Part shown: positions 54,443 to 64,000 of the stretch, one piece after another
How the letters are laid out: every line of letters begins with the position of its first letter
Numbering within the stretch: the first letter of the stretch is position 1
NCBI GenBank assembly: GCA_001600635.1
Contig: BCKL01000009.1
Span: 434,001 to 498,000 of the forward strand
Source: Leucosporidium creatinivorum
Lineage: Eukaryota > Basidiomycota > Microbotryomycetes > Leucosporidiales > Leucosporidiaceae
Length of the DNA: 64,000 nucleotides
Direction of reading: 5' to 3'
Translations under genes and position numbers: made by a program
The notes under the pieces: model-generated
The model's input: only the letters and a program-made list of their open reading frames with translations
What the model was told of the DNA's origin: nothing
The model's database searches: none

Positions 54443-54884
54443 GAGTAGGTGGTGGTGGTAGGGTTGTAGTGAGGTAGCGAAGCGAGAAAGCGGGGGCGAG
54501 AAAGCGATGTGGTGGGAGGAGAGAAGGCTCAGCTAGGAAGTCTCGCCCTTTCCAGCCGAGAGGCGAAATCCAAGGGAGGAAGCAAACTCTCGAGGCAATT
54601 CCGCAACGTACCCACTTCTTCAGTTTCCAGTTTGTAGCCATTTGTTACCCCTTCCTTTACTTCTCCTTACCTTCAATCCACTCAAGAGAGAACGAGCCGA
54701 AAACCGTCTTCACTGGGAACCTACATCACTGCAGCTGCTGGAGAGCGAGCAAAAGGTCGACGATAGGGCTACACATTGGATGCCAGCGTCTAGCAGCACT
54801 GTTTGCGACCTGCAGGACGAGCTAGAGGCGACTTCGGCGCTCGTTTCGCAGCTGCTCGGCTGTCACGCTCGCTGCAGGGCGGCA
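54443..54884 (-). repeat. Small inverted repeat, right arm (H2A.Z upstream region)
   Basis: Covers the presumed leader and promoter of H2A.Z, ending 11 bases from its ATG. Inverted match to 49780-50226. Divergence is by scattered substitutions and small indels. Confidence 0.9.
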
Positions 54885-55024
54885 TAATCGCTTCGAGCTG
54901 TGCAGCAGACTCAGATGAGTGACCACCTCAGACAGCCGACGCTGACTGCCTCTGTATGACTCTCTGCACCGCACACCAACCCTCGGCGATGGCGATGTTG
55001 AGCGATCCTGCATTCATTCCACCT
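54885..55024. other. Short spacer between H2A.Z upstream repeat and MPP6 3' end
   Basis: Nothing recognised. Both neighbours are transcribed leftward. Confidence 0.3.
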
Positions 55025-56458
55025 CTACTGCTTCCCCTTCTTTCCCTTCTTCCCCTTCGCAGCACCTCCAGCACTCCTACTCGCACCACCCTCCTCCTCT
55101 CTCCTGAACATATTTTCCACCTCCCTCTCAAACTTGGCCTTCGCCGCTCCCTTCGCCGAAGCGCCCTTCCCCGCACTCGACCGACTCATCAACATCTCCT
55201 CCACATCCTCATCACTATCCTCATCGCTATCCTCCTCCTCCAAATCGAACACCCCATGATGATCATCCTCCTCATCACTCTGCTCCGACTCCTTGCCGTC
55301 ATCCCACTCCCTCGCCTCCCCTCGCTTGCCCCACACCGGCTCAGGCTCCTCGCTCCTCTGACCATACAGCTGCTTCCCCTTCCCCTTCTTCTTGCCACCC
55401 TTGGCCGCTCCTTCAAATCCAGCAGGCTTAGCGAATCCTCCTTGCTCCGTCTTGACCTTCTTGCTCGCCGGTGCTGCTCCTCCACCGCCACCGCCGCCGA
55501 GCGTTTTCCAGGTCTGAGCGGCGAGAGAGGGCTTCTTGCTGGTGGCAGTTGAAGGGGCGGAACGGACGTTGAGAGGGAGCTCGTCTCGCTCGGCCTTTTT
55601 GCGCTTCTTCTTTTGCGAAGCGGTCTCTTCGGGGTTGGCAGTAGAGGTGGAAGCGACGGGAAGAGTAGGGTTGTTGAGGTGCTGCAGGTGCGACGAGCGA
55701 TTGGTGAGCATTCGGCCGACCTAGGTTAAGGCAGCCAGCGCCCGACGAAGACGGTGAGCTCACCTCAATCTCGGCGTTGGCGCCGCCGAAGCTTCGTCGA
55801 CCGGAGACGACGGAAGAGGTCATGGGCATGGAGGAGTAGGTGTGGGCGTAGGAGGAGGAGGAGGGTTTCGGGGTTGAGGAGAAGGAGGAGAGGAGGGGGA
55901 AGGAGAGGAGCGAGCCCTCGTGGATGACTCGGCGGGAGCTATGAGAGAAAGTGCGGATTAGCGTAGATCTTGTGCTCTTCACGTTGAGCTGTAACGCCTG
56001 AGAAGCAGCTTCGGTCGAGCGTGCGGGCCGCTCCTTGTCCATGGCCGCTTCAAAGCTATGTCGGCCGCTCTGCGCTACGCCGAGCACTACCGAGTGCTCG
56101 CCAGTACTTCTCAAGCGAGCTCTGACCCAGCCCACAGCGACAAGGACCCTCCTCCCCCCTACGCTGCTCCCTGACGAAAAGCGACGAGCCTCGTAACTCA
56201 CCTCGAACCGGCCTGAGGGGCACTCCTAGTCCAATCATTCGTCTCCTCTGTAGCAATCTGAACCTCCTTCTTCTCCTCTTTCTTAGCCGGCGTACCAGCC
56301 TTTCCAGCCGCGACGGGAGCGCTCTTGGACGAGGACGAAGCTGGCGCCGAAGGAGCAGCAGCGGGCGCTTCTTTGTCGTCCGAGATGAGTGGTTTAGGTT
56401 GAACTTTGTTCATGAATTTGAGGCCCAATGTGCCCTTGGAGAGCGATCGACCCGACAT
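55025..56458 (-). CDS. MPP6: M-phase phosphoprotein 6-like nuclear exosome cofactor
   Basis: Mpp6 binds Rrp6 and the nuclear exosome and helps recruit Mtr4 for RNA surveillance and 5.8S rRNA maturation. Diagnostic parts are the N-terminal LSKGTLGLKFMNKVQPKPL and, further on, SVVSGRRSFGGANAEIE, equivalent to the RRSFGGFNPxxE motif of fungal Mpp6. The C-terminal half is a Lys/Glu-rich tail with an acidic block (DLEEEDSDEDSDEDVEEMLM) ending GKKGKKGKQ, longer than in yeast. Two introns were seen. The ATG at 56458 is fixed by homology. Confidence 0.85.
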
Positions 56459-56922
56459 GGCGGTAGAGCTGCTGCTGAGCGAGAGAAGCGGCGAGCGAGA
56501 GACGAAAAAGGCGGAGAGGGCTGTACGGCGTTGAGTGGTAGAAGGCGGGGCTGGTCTGTAGCGATTTGGAGCTGTACGGAAGTCTGTAGTCGATTCGAAG
56601 CTAGAACGAGGTGATTGCAGGAGTCTAAGCCTGCGTCGACTTCGCCGCTCTCCCCCTCCCTCCTTTCCCTCTCGAACCGCTCGTCTCGCTCGCCTCCGAC
56701 TCGTGGGATTGCTCGCGCGTCGATTGTACTACAGCAAGGGTAAAACACTGCTTCTAGGACGTCAGGACACGCTCCTGTAGGACTTTAATTCGGCTCTCAG
56801 GCGCGCGTGAGAGCGATTGTTGTTGGCGAGTTCGGCGAAGCGCGTGGCGAATCCTCGTGAGTAGGCTTCTGTAGCGCTGTAGAGCAGCATCAGCTCACTA
56901 TTAACCTACAGTACTCTCCACC
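56459..56922. other. Divergent intergenic region between MPP6 and bZIP genes
   Basis: About 460 bases carrying both promoters. No gene supported. Confidence 0.45.
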
Positions 56923-58737
56923 ATGGCCGCACGACCGACGTCCGAGGAGGCAACGCGCGCACTGCAGTCGCTGCTCGCTGCAGCCTTCCCAAACGGCACT
57001 GCACCTTCCTCCGACTCGATCCCTTACCCGACGACCAACCACCTCGGCAGTACAAGTACCAGCGGCAACGAGGATAGCCTGCAGAATAGCGGCGAGGGGA
57101 CTCCTCAGGAGGAGCAGCTCTTGCAGGCCCTCAGCGCCATCAGCAACGGCACCAGCGACAACACTTCGCTCCTTCATTCGCACACCATGGCACTACTAGC
57201 AGCTCAACCAGGTCTCCTTCCCGGTCTCACCTTTGCCCCTCCATCCCCGGGACCTCGCACTCGCGCCGCCTCCGCCTCCCTCTCCGCCGCTGCTCAGCGC
57301 CACGCTTCCCAAGGCCCATCCTACTACACGCCACTCCCTACTCGCTCAGGTCGAGTTCCTCAAGTTCCCGATCCTACCGCCGCCGAACCCGCTCGCGAGA
57401 CGATGCTCTTCAACGACTACTTCGACTGGCCGTCCTCGGACGACGAGGACGACCCCGATTTCCAGCCGCAAGCTGCATGGAGCGACATCGTCGTGGGACA
57501 GGGAGGAGGAGTCTTCTCGGCTGATGAGGATGGAGATGACCTCGAGACCGACTTCAGCGCCGTGGACGAGGGGTTCATCCCCGGCGATGCTCTACCCAGC
57601 GACGGGCTCGGCTTGGGACGGCTCGACTCGGACGACATCCTCGTTGGCGCTGGGGGAGCTTCCACCTCGCAAGTACCTATGGATCCTTACGCTCTCCCCG
57701 GCACAACGAGGTCATCATCTCGCCTCAGTCGAGCTCCCGCCTCGTCGTCCTCTCCCGCCCCTTTCGCTCCTCCACCACCACCACCCAAACGCAAGCCAGC
57801 CAAGTCCAAAGCATCTACCTCCACTCGCGGTCGCAAACGCCCTCGCACCACCCTCTCTCCCCTCCCCGAAGACCCCATCGACGACCTCTTCATCGAGCCT
57901 CCTCCGCCCATTCGCCCCTCTGCTCCTGCCGCTTCGCCTTACATCGCCGTCGACTCTCCCGCCGTACCCCTTCCTCACACGGCCGCCATGAAAGCTCTCT
58001 ACGGCATCGGCACACCCGGCAGCCTTCCCCCAACTCCCCTGGCCTCCACCTCGGCCGCTCTAACTCCCGCTCCCACCGCCCCTACTCCCATCCCCTCTAC
58101 CACCACCTCCAAGTCGGGCTCGACTCGCAAACCCATCATCCTCGGCGGTCGAGAGAAGGTCGGTCCCGACGGTGTGGTTCGCAAGGTGCGAGGCAAAGGG
58201 CGCAAGCAGCTGCAGTTGACGGAAGAGCAGCTCGAAGAACAGAAGAGGGAGAAGAATCGGTTGAAGGCCAAGCAGAATAGGGAGAGGAGGAAGAAGCAGT
58301 TGAAAGGGGGGCAGGCGAGGATTGATGAGTTGGAGGAGGAGAACGAGGAGTTGAGAAAGAGGGTTGAGCTGTTGGAGAAGGAGAATCGGGAGATGAGGAG
58401 GGAGAGGGGAGAGAGTGTATCGGTGTCGGTGCAGGGCGGGGATGAGGAGACGGTGGATGGGAGCACGGGTGCCGAGACGAGGGATGAGAATTGGGATGTC
58501 GACAGCGTCGCGGATAGTGTCGAGGATGATGACGGGATGGAAGGCGATGAAGTGGACCGAGCGAGAGAGAGGGCGGAGGATGTGATGATGGCGGGAGTGC
58601 AGGGGCGCACGAGTGGAGGAGCGCCGGCGTTCGACTTGTCGGGTCTGAGCGCCGAGGGCTTGGAGGAGCTGAGGAAATTGCTCCTCGTCGCTGCCAAAGC
58701 CAACGGCAGCGTCGCCCCGACTGATGTAGAGGCTTGA
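56923..58737 (+). CDS. bZIP transcription factor
   Basis: An intronless gene of 604 codons with an ideal start context (ccaccATGg). The basic region EKNRLKAKQNRERRKKQLKG keeps the invariant Asn and Arg nine residues apart. It is followed by a leucine-zipper coiled coil (ARIDELEEENEELRKRVELL and EKENREMRRE). Before it lie acidic stretches (YFDWPSSDDEDDPDFQ, SADEDGDDLETDFSAVDEG) that could activate transcription, and a basic AT-hook-like KSKASTSTRGRKRPRTT. The C-terminus has a Leu-rich helix SAEGLEELRKLLLVAAKANG. The target pathway is unknown. It ends about 90 bases before the right arm of the inverted duplication. Confidence 0.9.
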   Translation: MAARPTSEEATRALQSLLAAAFPNGTAPSSDSIPYPTTNHLGSTSTSGNEDSLQNSGEGTPQEEQLLQALSAISNGTSDNTSLLHSHTMALLAAQPGLLPGLTFAPPSPGPRTRAASASLSAAAQRHASQGPSYYTPLPTRSGRVPQVPDPTAAEPARETMLFNDYFDWPSSDDEDDPDFQPQAAWSDIVVGQGGGVFSADEDGDDLETDFSAVDEGFIPGDALPSDGLGLGRLDSDDILVGAGGASTSQVPMDPYALPGTTRSSSRLSRAPASSSSPAPFAPPPPPPKRKPAKSKASTSTRGRKRPRTTLSPLPEDPIDDLFIEPPPPIRPSAPAASPYIAVDSPAVPLPHTAAMKALYGIGTPGSLPPTPLASTSAALTPAPTAPTPIPSTTTSKSGSTRKPIILGGREKVGPDGVVRKVRGKGRKQLQLTEEQLEEQKREKNRLKAKQNRERRKKQLKGGQARIDELEEENEELRKRVELLEKENREMRRERGESVSVSVQGGDEETVDGSTGAETRDENWDVDSVADSVEDDDGMEGDEVDRARERAEDVMMAGVQGRTSGGAPAFDLSGLSAEGLEELRKLLLVAAKANGSVAPTDVEA

Positions 58738-59029
58738 AGACACGAAGAGGTAGTCTTGCTTTAGCACATCCGTTTTGCCGCAATTCGCACATACGATCAG
58801 CTTTGCCGTCCTCGATTTGACACCTCGCGACCCATCGCCGAGCCTCGATTGACGGGGTATGGCACTGCTTGTATTGATGTATCGTATCTAGTGAGGGCTC
58901 TAGGATCGCTGAATCTGTATGAAAAGGCTGTCTACATCTATGTGTGACGCCGGGCTGTAGGGGATGTGGGTGAGCGAGCCGTCTCTCGCGATGGGATCAG
59001 AACCGAGAAAGCTCACATCGTCTTCAGGT

Positions 59030-60060
59030 CTACCAACTCCAGCCGGTCGTTCCTCCCATCGTCCACAACGAGCTCTCATCCTCCCTCTTGACCGCGCTCA
59101 ACACCGTAAGATCCACCTCCTCGGTCTTGAGGACCTTGGAGCCACTGCTCGGCGAGCTCGGTCGAGAAAAGGTGCTCAGATCGGTCGGCCAGACGAGCAT
59201 GTCCTCCTCNAAGCTGATGATCGGTTCTGACGGAATGTCGACCTCTATTGAAGCGGGTGCAGGAGCCGAGATGATGTACTCGTCGAGGTTGGAGGTAGCC
59301 GGAGGGGTGGGAGTCGAGGAGGCAGGGGAAGGNTAGGCGAGATGGGTGAGGGAGGAGAGAAAGTCGGCTTGTGGNGNTGTAGCGGATGGTTTNAGCGGCG
59401 AGTCGTGTAGTGTAGGAGAGGGTTCNCGGCCGANNGANGANGGNGAGGGCGGNAGGAAGGCGCGGGGTGCGAAGGAAACGGCATTTGGNTCGGTCGAAGC
59501 TGGAGGTANTGATGTNGAGCCTGCNGTANAGATCNTTAGNCTCNNTANACTACAACGATACGCCCTCNCNGNGACTNACCTTTGTTCGGCCCAAGCGTCG
59601 GTCGCGTGCCCCTCGATCCGGCGACGACCTTGGCCAACAGCTGCCTCGTCCCGCAACACAGCGCTGGCGGTTCTGTAGTCTCCCAGGGGACGTAGATGGG
59701 TCCACACAGAAAATCTGGAGGTGCAGCAAACACCCTGCCCGGCGCACGAGCTGCTGCCGCCCTTGTTGTGGCCCGGCTGGAAGGCCCTCGCGAAGCGACC
59801 GAGGCTGCCGCTCCTTCACGCCCCACTGGTTTGCTACAGCGTTTTCCTATCGGGAGGGTGCAAGCTGATGTCAGCCAGCTGCTACGAGCCCGAGTCCCGA
59901 ATGTACCTCACTCACGCTGTGCTGCTGCCGTTGAAGAAGTCTGACCGACGCCCTCTCCTCCGCCTTTCGAATCGCCGCTCAGGTGCAGCTTGGGCCTGAT
60001 GGCGCGTTGACGAGGAGCAGGAGGTGGTGCCATCGTACTAGTAGCGGTAGACGAGCCCAT
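59030..60060 (-). CDS. Uncharacterised acidic-tailed protein, putative nuclear regulator (copy 2)
   Basis: Mirrored copy of the gene at 37828-38858 with the same three-exon structure, start (MGSSTATSTMAPPPAPRQRA) and end (TTGWSW). It carries the same psi-K-x-E pair (LKTE, VKRE) around VDLTVL. In the parts with known bases the last exon appears identical to the other copy. Differences include MCSS versus MGSS and RAIK versus RAIR. The unknown bases sit at mirrored positions to those in copy 1, so differences within the last exon are hidden. Function unknown. It is followed in the same orientation by NRT2 copy 2 upstream on the arm, as in copy 1. Confidence 0.6.
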
Positions 60061-60715
60061 CCTATCGTAGCTGTAGTCGAATCTCTCCAAACAAGGCGCA
60101 CGGTCAAAGCCAGAGAGTTGCCTTTGAGCAGCAGCGGCGGCAAGCTCATCCGTTCCGCTCGCAGTCCTCGGCGCCTGATCGAGTTGCCTTCTTCAATGGC
60201 CCGCCTCGTACAAATCTAGATTCTGTTTCCAGTAGCACTCCCCGTACTCCACGTACTCCACTACAGCCTCCTGCTCACCCTACTCGACTACAGCACTCCC
60301 CCCTCGCCAACCCTCGGTGTTCAGGATTCGGTGCCCAGTGTCTGGGGAATCGCGTGAAGATCGTCATGTGAGCAACTTGACAAGCTGGTGAAAAGCTGTT
60401 TGATCTCGTGCAAGTGAGCAGGCGAGTCCCGTGAGCGTCGGCACTCGATCCATCCAGCGCGAGTTGAGCTCGGCGCAAGAAAGGCGAGGGCAGCGACGAG
60501 CAGATGCCTGAGGCTGATGGGCTGTAGTAACTCATCTGGAGCACAGTAGCTCTCCGTTTTATCGTCAATTTGTTCACATCAACTGTAGACGCCTGCGCGA
60601 CTTGCCAGCTGCTCTTCTCTCCTTCTCGGCGCCGGCTCAAAACCTTTAAACCCGAACGCAACGCCGGCTTTTGTACCAACAGACAGATTACAGAGTGTAC
60701 TAAACACGCGGCCCT
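60061..60715. other. Spacer between NRT2 copy 2 and putative regulator copy 2
   Basis: Counterpart of 37176-37827 with more differences than exons show, including an altered stretch of repeated gtactcc/ctacag words around 60220-60290. Confidence 0.45.
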
Positions 60716-63364
60716 CTAGTACTTGGGCGCGGGAATAACGATACAGAACAGATTGACGACAATGGCCACGATCTGCGAGGAAGGAGGGGTCAGCCGAGCA
60801 GCTCGGCGCAAGCGAAGTCAGCTGCCACTCACTCCAGAGATCCACCAAGCTTGAGAGAAGGCGTTGGCAGGGCAGTAACGGAAGATCAAGGCGAAGAACA
60901 CGCCTCCCATGTTGCCGAACGCGCCGACGAGCCCAGTCATCAGGCCGTTGGAGTAGGGGCTGGTGTGAGGCGTGAGACTGAAGTTGGCGCCGTTGGCCAT
61001 CTCGTTGAAGACGGCCATGATCACGACCTGTTTTTGGGTGATGTGAGACGGTCAGCGTCTGCTGTAGAATACGCGCCGAGCTGTGAGAGCACTTACGATC
61101 GCCATTTGCGTGCCGAGAGCCGGAGTGCCGCCCGACTTGTAGACGTGCGCTTGCCAGAGACCGAGCGCGAGACTCATGAAGCCTTGCAGGGTACCGAGGA
61201 CGATGGTGAGGTACTTCTTGCCTGTGAAACAGAGGGAAGAGGGGACAGTCAGCTATCGCCGAGCAGTCAAACGAGGCTGTACAGGACTCACCAGCAGGTC
61301 CCCATCGACGGCCGACAAGATCACCGACAATACCACCAAGAGGGCGAGTCCAGACATTCATGAAGCCAAAGGTTGCAGCATAGTAGCCGGCGTTGAGCTG
61401 ACCGAGGTTCTTGTGAGCGGCGAAGAGCACGCTGGCGAGGTTGGCGTCGACGGCGAGCTCGAATCCGAAAGTGGTGCAGTACATGAGCGCGGGAAGCCAG
61501 GTGTAGGGAGTGCGAGCTGAAGAGGGAGAGAGGTTAGCGAGTGAGGACGGTGGTCTCCGACCGACTCGGCTCACCAATCTTGAGTGTGTTGCCCCACGAA
61601 GGCTTCTCAGCCACAGCCACATCGATATCATGAAGGTTGGCGACGTCTGTATAAGAGTAAAGGTCAGCGTGTGGCCTCCGAGCGGACTGAAGCAAGCTGC
61701 ACTTACGCTCCTCCTCGTCCTGGACCTCTTGGACCTCGGTCTTGCCCTGCTCCTTGTCCGACATCTTTTGCTGAGCGACCTGCAGGTGAACTCTATCCAT
61801 CATTTTGAGCCCGCTGAGTGGCTGCACCTGGACCTACCCTGCGCTGGTCGTCGTCCAGCTCGACGAGGTGACCTTGCTGCATCGCGATAGCGGCCGCTGG
61901 CATCGTGTGGCGCTGCTCCCACCGTCCAGCGGGGCAGTCGGTACCGAGGAAGATGCAGAGAAGAGCGACGAAGATAAGGATGGGGACGGGCACGATGGCG
62001 AAGGCGGCGCGCCAAGCCGAGTGAGATGAGAGACCTCGGTTGACGAGCGATTGGAAGAGGGAGACCTATGGGGCGAAGGGGTGAGCCTAGCGTCCTCTGA
62101 CCGCAAGTAGCAGCTACTCACCTGGACGACGAAGGTCACGCCTCCACCGAGGTTTCCCCATCCTCCTGCGAAGGCGTTAGCCGTGCCGACAATGTTCTTG
62201 TCGAAGAAGGCGGTGGTCCAGGCCTGTGGTGTAGTGAGAGGTCAGCGTGAGAAGGACGAAGACGGTACGCCGCTACTCACTTGGCAAGGGACAAAGGTGG
62301 CGCCTAGGATGCCGATGAAGAAGCGAATCGTGTCTGCAAGAGAGGAGGAGCAGGTCAGCGCGAGCCCGCTGTCTCGATGACGAGAGACGTACAGAGACCA
62401 GCAGGGCTAGTGATGGTACCAGCGAGACCCGAGGGGACGGCGCCGACGAGAAGGATCGCAGCCATGACTTTGCGAGGACCGAAGCCTGCCAGACGCGAAG
62501 CCATGTCAGCTCGGCGCAAGCAAGGCGACGAGCCGAGGTAGCTTACGATCGACGACAGGTCCGAGACAGAGACGTAGACCCATAGTAGCTGAGAGCGCGA
62601 CAATGTTCGAGTTGCCAATTTGAGCCTGTTGTGGTGAAAGGAGACGGTCAGCTCAAGCTCGGTCGAGCTGTCGTTGCTTCCCCTCCCCCTCTCTCCGCCG
62701 CACTCGACTTGGCTAGCTCGTCCATCTCGCAACATACCTATAGCATTCAAATCCCGGTACAGACTCTGCCGCACCACAGAGAGCAGTCACTCACCTGAGT
62801 CAAGCTCAAGTCGGTCTTGATCGCCTCGGGGATGAGGGGAGGGAAAGCGAACCAGCTCCTGCAGAGGGTGAGGAAGGGTCAGCTATATGCTCCTCCACAC
62901 TAGCTGTCCTGGACCAACGTACAGGAAGGCGACAAAGAACCCACTGTGAGAGACGAAGAGCAAAGCGAGGTCAGCGGCGAAAGCTCAGCAGCGAGGGACG
63001 GCGAAATACGACGCACAGCCAGGCAAAGTGAAAGTTGCGAGAGTAGGGGTTGTCGAAGCGAAAGATGGGGAACGTCTGTGACTTGTTATTGAGGCCGTTG
63101 ATCTGCAAACGGTGCTGGTCAGCTCTCTGCGCTCGTTCGCCCCATCTCCGACGGTGATGATCGTCATTTCGACTCGAATCGCCAGCCCTTCGAATAGCTC
63201 AGAGCACTCACCACTGGCTTCTCCCACAGCGAAGCCCATCGGAAAGGTGGTGGCGCGTGTAGGTTGATCGCAGAGACCTTATCGGCGCGAACTCCTGGAG
63301 CGAACTGCTCGTCAACGCCAGACGAGGTGGAAGGCGAGACACTCTTGTCGTTGTAGGTCGACAT
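60716..63364 (-). CDS. NRT2: High-affinity nitrate/nitrite transporter, NRT2/CrnA family (copy 2)
   Basis: Second complete MFS nitrate transporter, inverted relative to copy 1, with the same 15-exon structure and both nitrate signatures ([15 protein letters not shown] and [19 protein letters not shown]). Visible amino-acid differences from copy 1 are few and mild: YNDKS for YNDKT, EQFAPGV for EQLAPGGV (one residue shorter), GLNNKS for GLNGKS, ILLVGAV for ILLVGAI, TEVQE for TEVRE, SWGN for SWAN, MNVW for MNIW, and CIVIP for CILIP. Introns differ more than exons. This pattern indicates that both copies are under protein-level constraint, or are homogenised in exons. No break is seen. Confidence 0.95.
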
Positions 63365-64000
63365 GTTGTTCGGTTGAGAACGAGGGCCGAGAGAGGGGGG
63401 AGAGTCGAGTGAAGATGAGGAGGAAGAGGGAAGGAGGAAGGATCAGGCTCGTCGAGCTCCGACGAGTGGAATCGAGCGATATCGCGGCCAATCCCAAGGG
63501 CCCGTATCGAAGATAAAGCCACTACCGTTAGCGCGTAGCCAATGAGAGCATCTGAAAGGGAGAGAAGGAAGGGTTTCACAGTCCTAACACCGCGCTCGGA
63601 ATTCGACTTAGGCACCTGTCCCCTCGGCCAGTTCTCCCTGCCAGCAAGCGTCGCCTCGACTTGCACGCCCCACCCCGCTTTTGCCTCGGCCTTGTAGCAG
63701 AGCTAAAGATGGCTCGGAGGTGGAGGAGCGGAAAGCACAAGCTGCGAAGCGGAGCCTTGATCTCCTCCCTTCCCTCCACCTCGGTCGAGTCGGCGAAGGT
63801 CGTCAATCTCCGACTCGCGCCTGCGGCTGCTATCGAGTGGACGTCGAGATGAAAGTCGAGTTCGATCGGCAGTGCTGCACCCACTCGAGTCGCGAGAGCG
63901 AGGTCGGAGAGACGAAAGCGACAGGTTCGAGTTGCAGCGAGCTCGGCGTTCGATCTCCTGCGGTGGGAGGGGATGACGATCCGTCAGCTCGTGCGGAGGG
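63365..64000. other. Upstream region of NRT2 copy 2 and window end
   Basis: Inside the right arm up to about 63963. The last about 37 bases resemble the 3' end of a minus-strand intron belonging to a gene outside the window. Confidence 0.4.
63511..63543. promoter_or_regulatory. Candidate GATA and CCAAT elements of NRT2 copy 2
   Basis: AGATAA (63511-63516) and ccaat (63539-63543) lie about 150-180 bases from the NRT2 copy 2 ATG and mirror those of copy 1 in order and spacing. Confidence 0.3.

Larger units (their letters stand above)
58827..63963. repeat. Right arm of ~5.1 kb inverted duplication
   Basis: Reverse complement of 33928-39056 with scattered substitutions and small indels. It contains the second regulator and second NRT2 gene in mirrored order. 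At its outer edge the minus strand reads gagctgacgg, then cccaccgcag, which resembles the branch point and acceptor of an intron. Confidence 0.93.

Noticed and set aside
57233-57991. Alternative open frames on both strands inside the bZIP gene
   Set aside because: They are shadows of a GC-rich intronless gene with a strong ATG context and a recognisable bZIP domain.
1-64000. Mobile elements, virus-like elements and CRISPR arrays
   Set aside because: No transposase, reverse transcriptase, integrase or capsid-like frames, no terminal repeats with target duplications and no spaced repeat arrays were seen. The two inverted repeats carry host genes or promoters only.

Overview
This window looks like nuclear chromosomal DNA from a GC-rich basidiomycete yeast, most likely a red-yeast-type member of the Microbotryomycetes. 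That placement is inferred from three things: many short introns of about 55-80 bases with a GCTGAC-like branch point just before the acceptor, strong C/G bias at third codon positions, and basidiomycete-style housekeeping genes. No rRNA, convincing tRNA, CRISPR array, LTR element or DNA transposon was recognised. There is one 100-base assembly gap (19831-19930). Scattered single unknown bases also occur in two mirrored patches near 38.3-38.7 kb and 59.2-59.6 kb.

Region 1 (1-12.8 kb) is dense housekeeping sequence: the C-terminus of the SAGA/NuA4 scaffold TRA1, a MYND-finger protein, the shared RNA polymerase subunit RPB10, the coiled-coil mRNP protein BFR1, a mitochondrial citrate-lyase-beta-like enzyme and the ERMES subunit MDM34. 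Region 2 (12.8-19.1 kb) is unsettled. It holds three units of an unrecognised small protein family, two of them apparently joined in one reading frame, around a chorismate mutase whose N-terminal half cannot be found and a reading frame split by a stop. Region 3 (19.1-33.9 kb) carries an NmrA-like dehydrogenase crossing the gap, a Gly/Ser-rich surface-protein candidate, a large GH63-type glucosidase, a Zn2Cys6 regulator, a RING protein with a SUMO-interaction-like motif and an F-box-like protein.

Region 4 is the most notable: an inverted duplication of about 5.1 kb. The arms lie at about 33928-39056 and 58827-63963, with roughly 20 kb between them. Each arm has a complete NRT2-type nitrate transporter and an uncharacterised putative regulator. 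The unknown bases fall at mirrored positions in both arms. Between the arms lie a second Zn2Cys6 regulator paralogous to the one at 29-30 kb, a Sec14-like lipid-transfer protein, a DCAF4-like WD40 protein divergent from a GCFC splicing factor, a long disordered protein, a C2-C2 zinc-finger protein, histone H2A.Z, the exosome cofactor MPP6 and a bZIP factor. A second, smaller inverted repeat (about 445 bp) duplicates the upstream region of H2A.Z in opposite orientation about 4 kb away, pointing into the 3' end of the zinc-finger gene.

Most genes are unrelated single-copy functions. The only clear thematic set is the duplicated transporter/regulator pair, which would supply nitrate uptake. No nitrate or nitrite reductase is present in the window.
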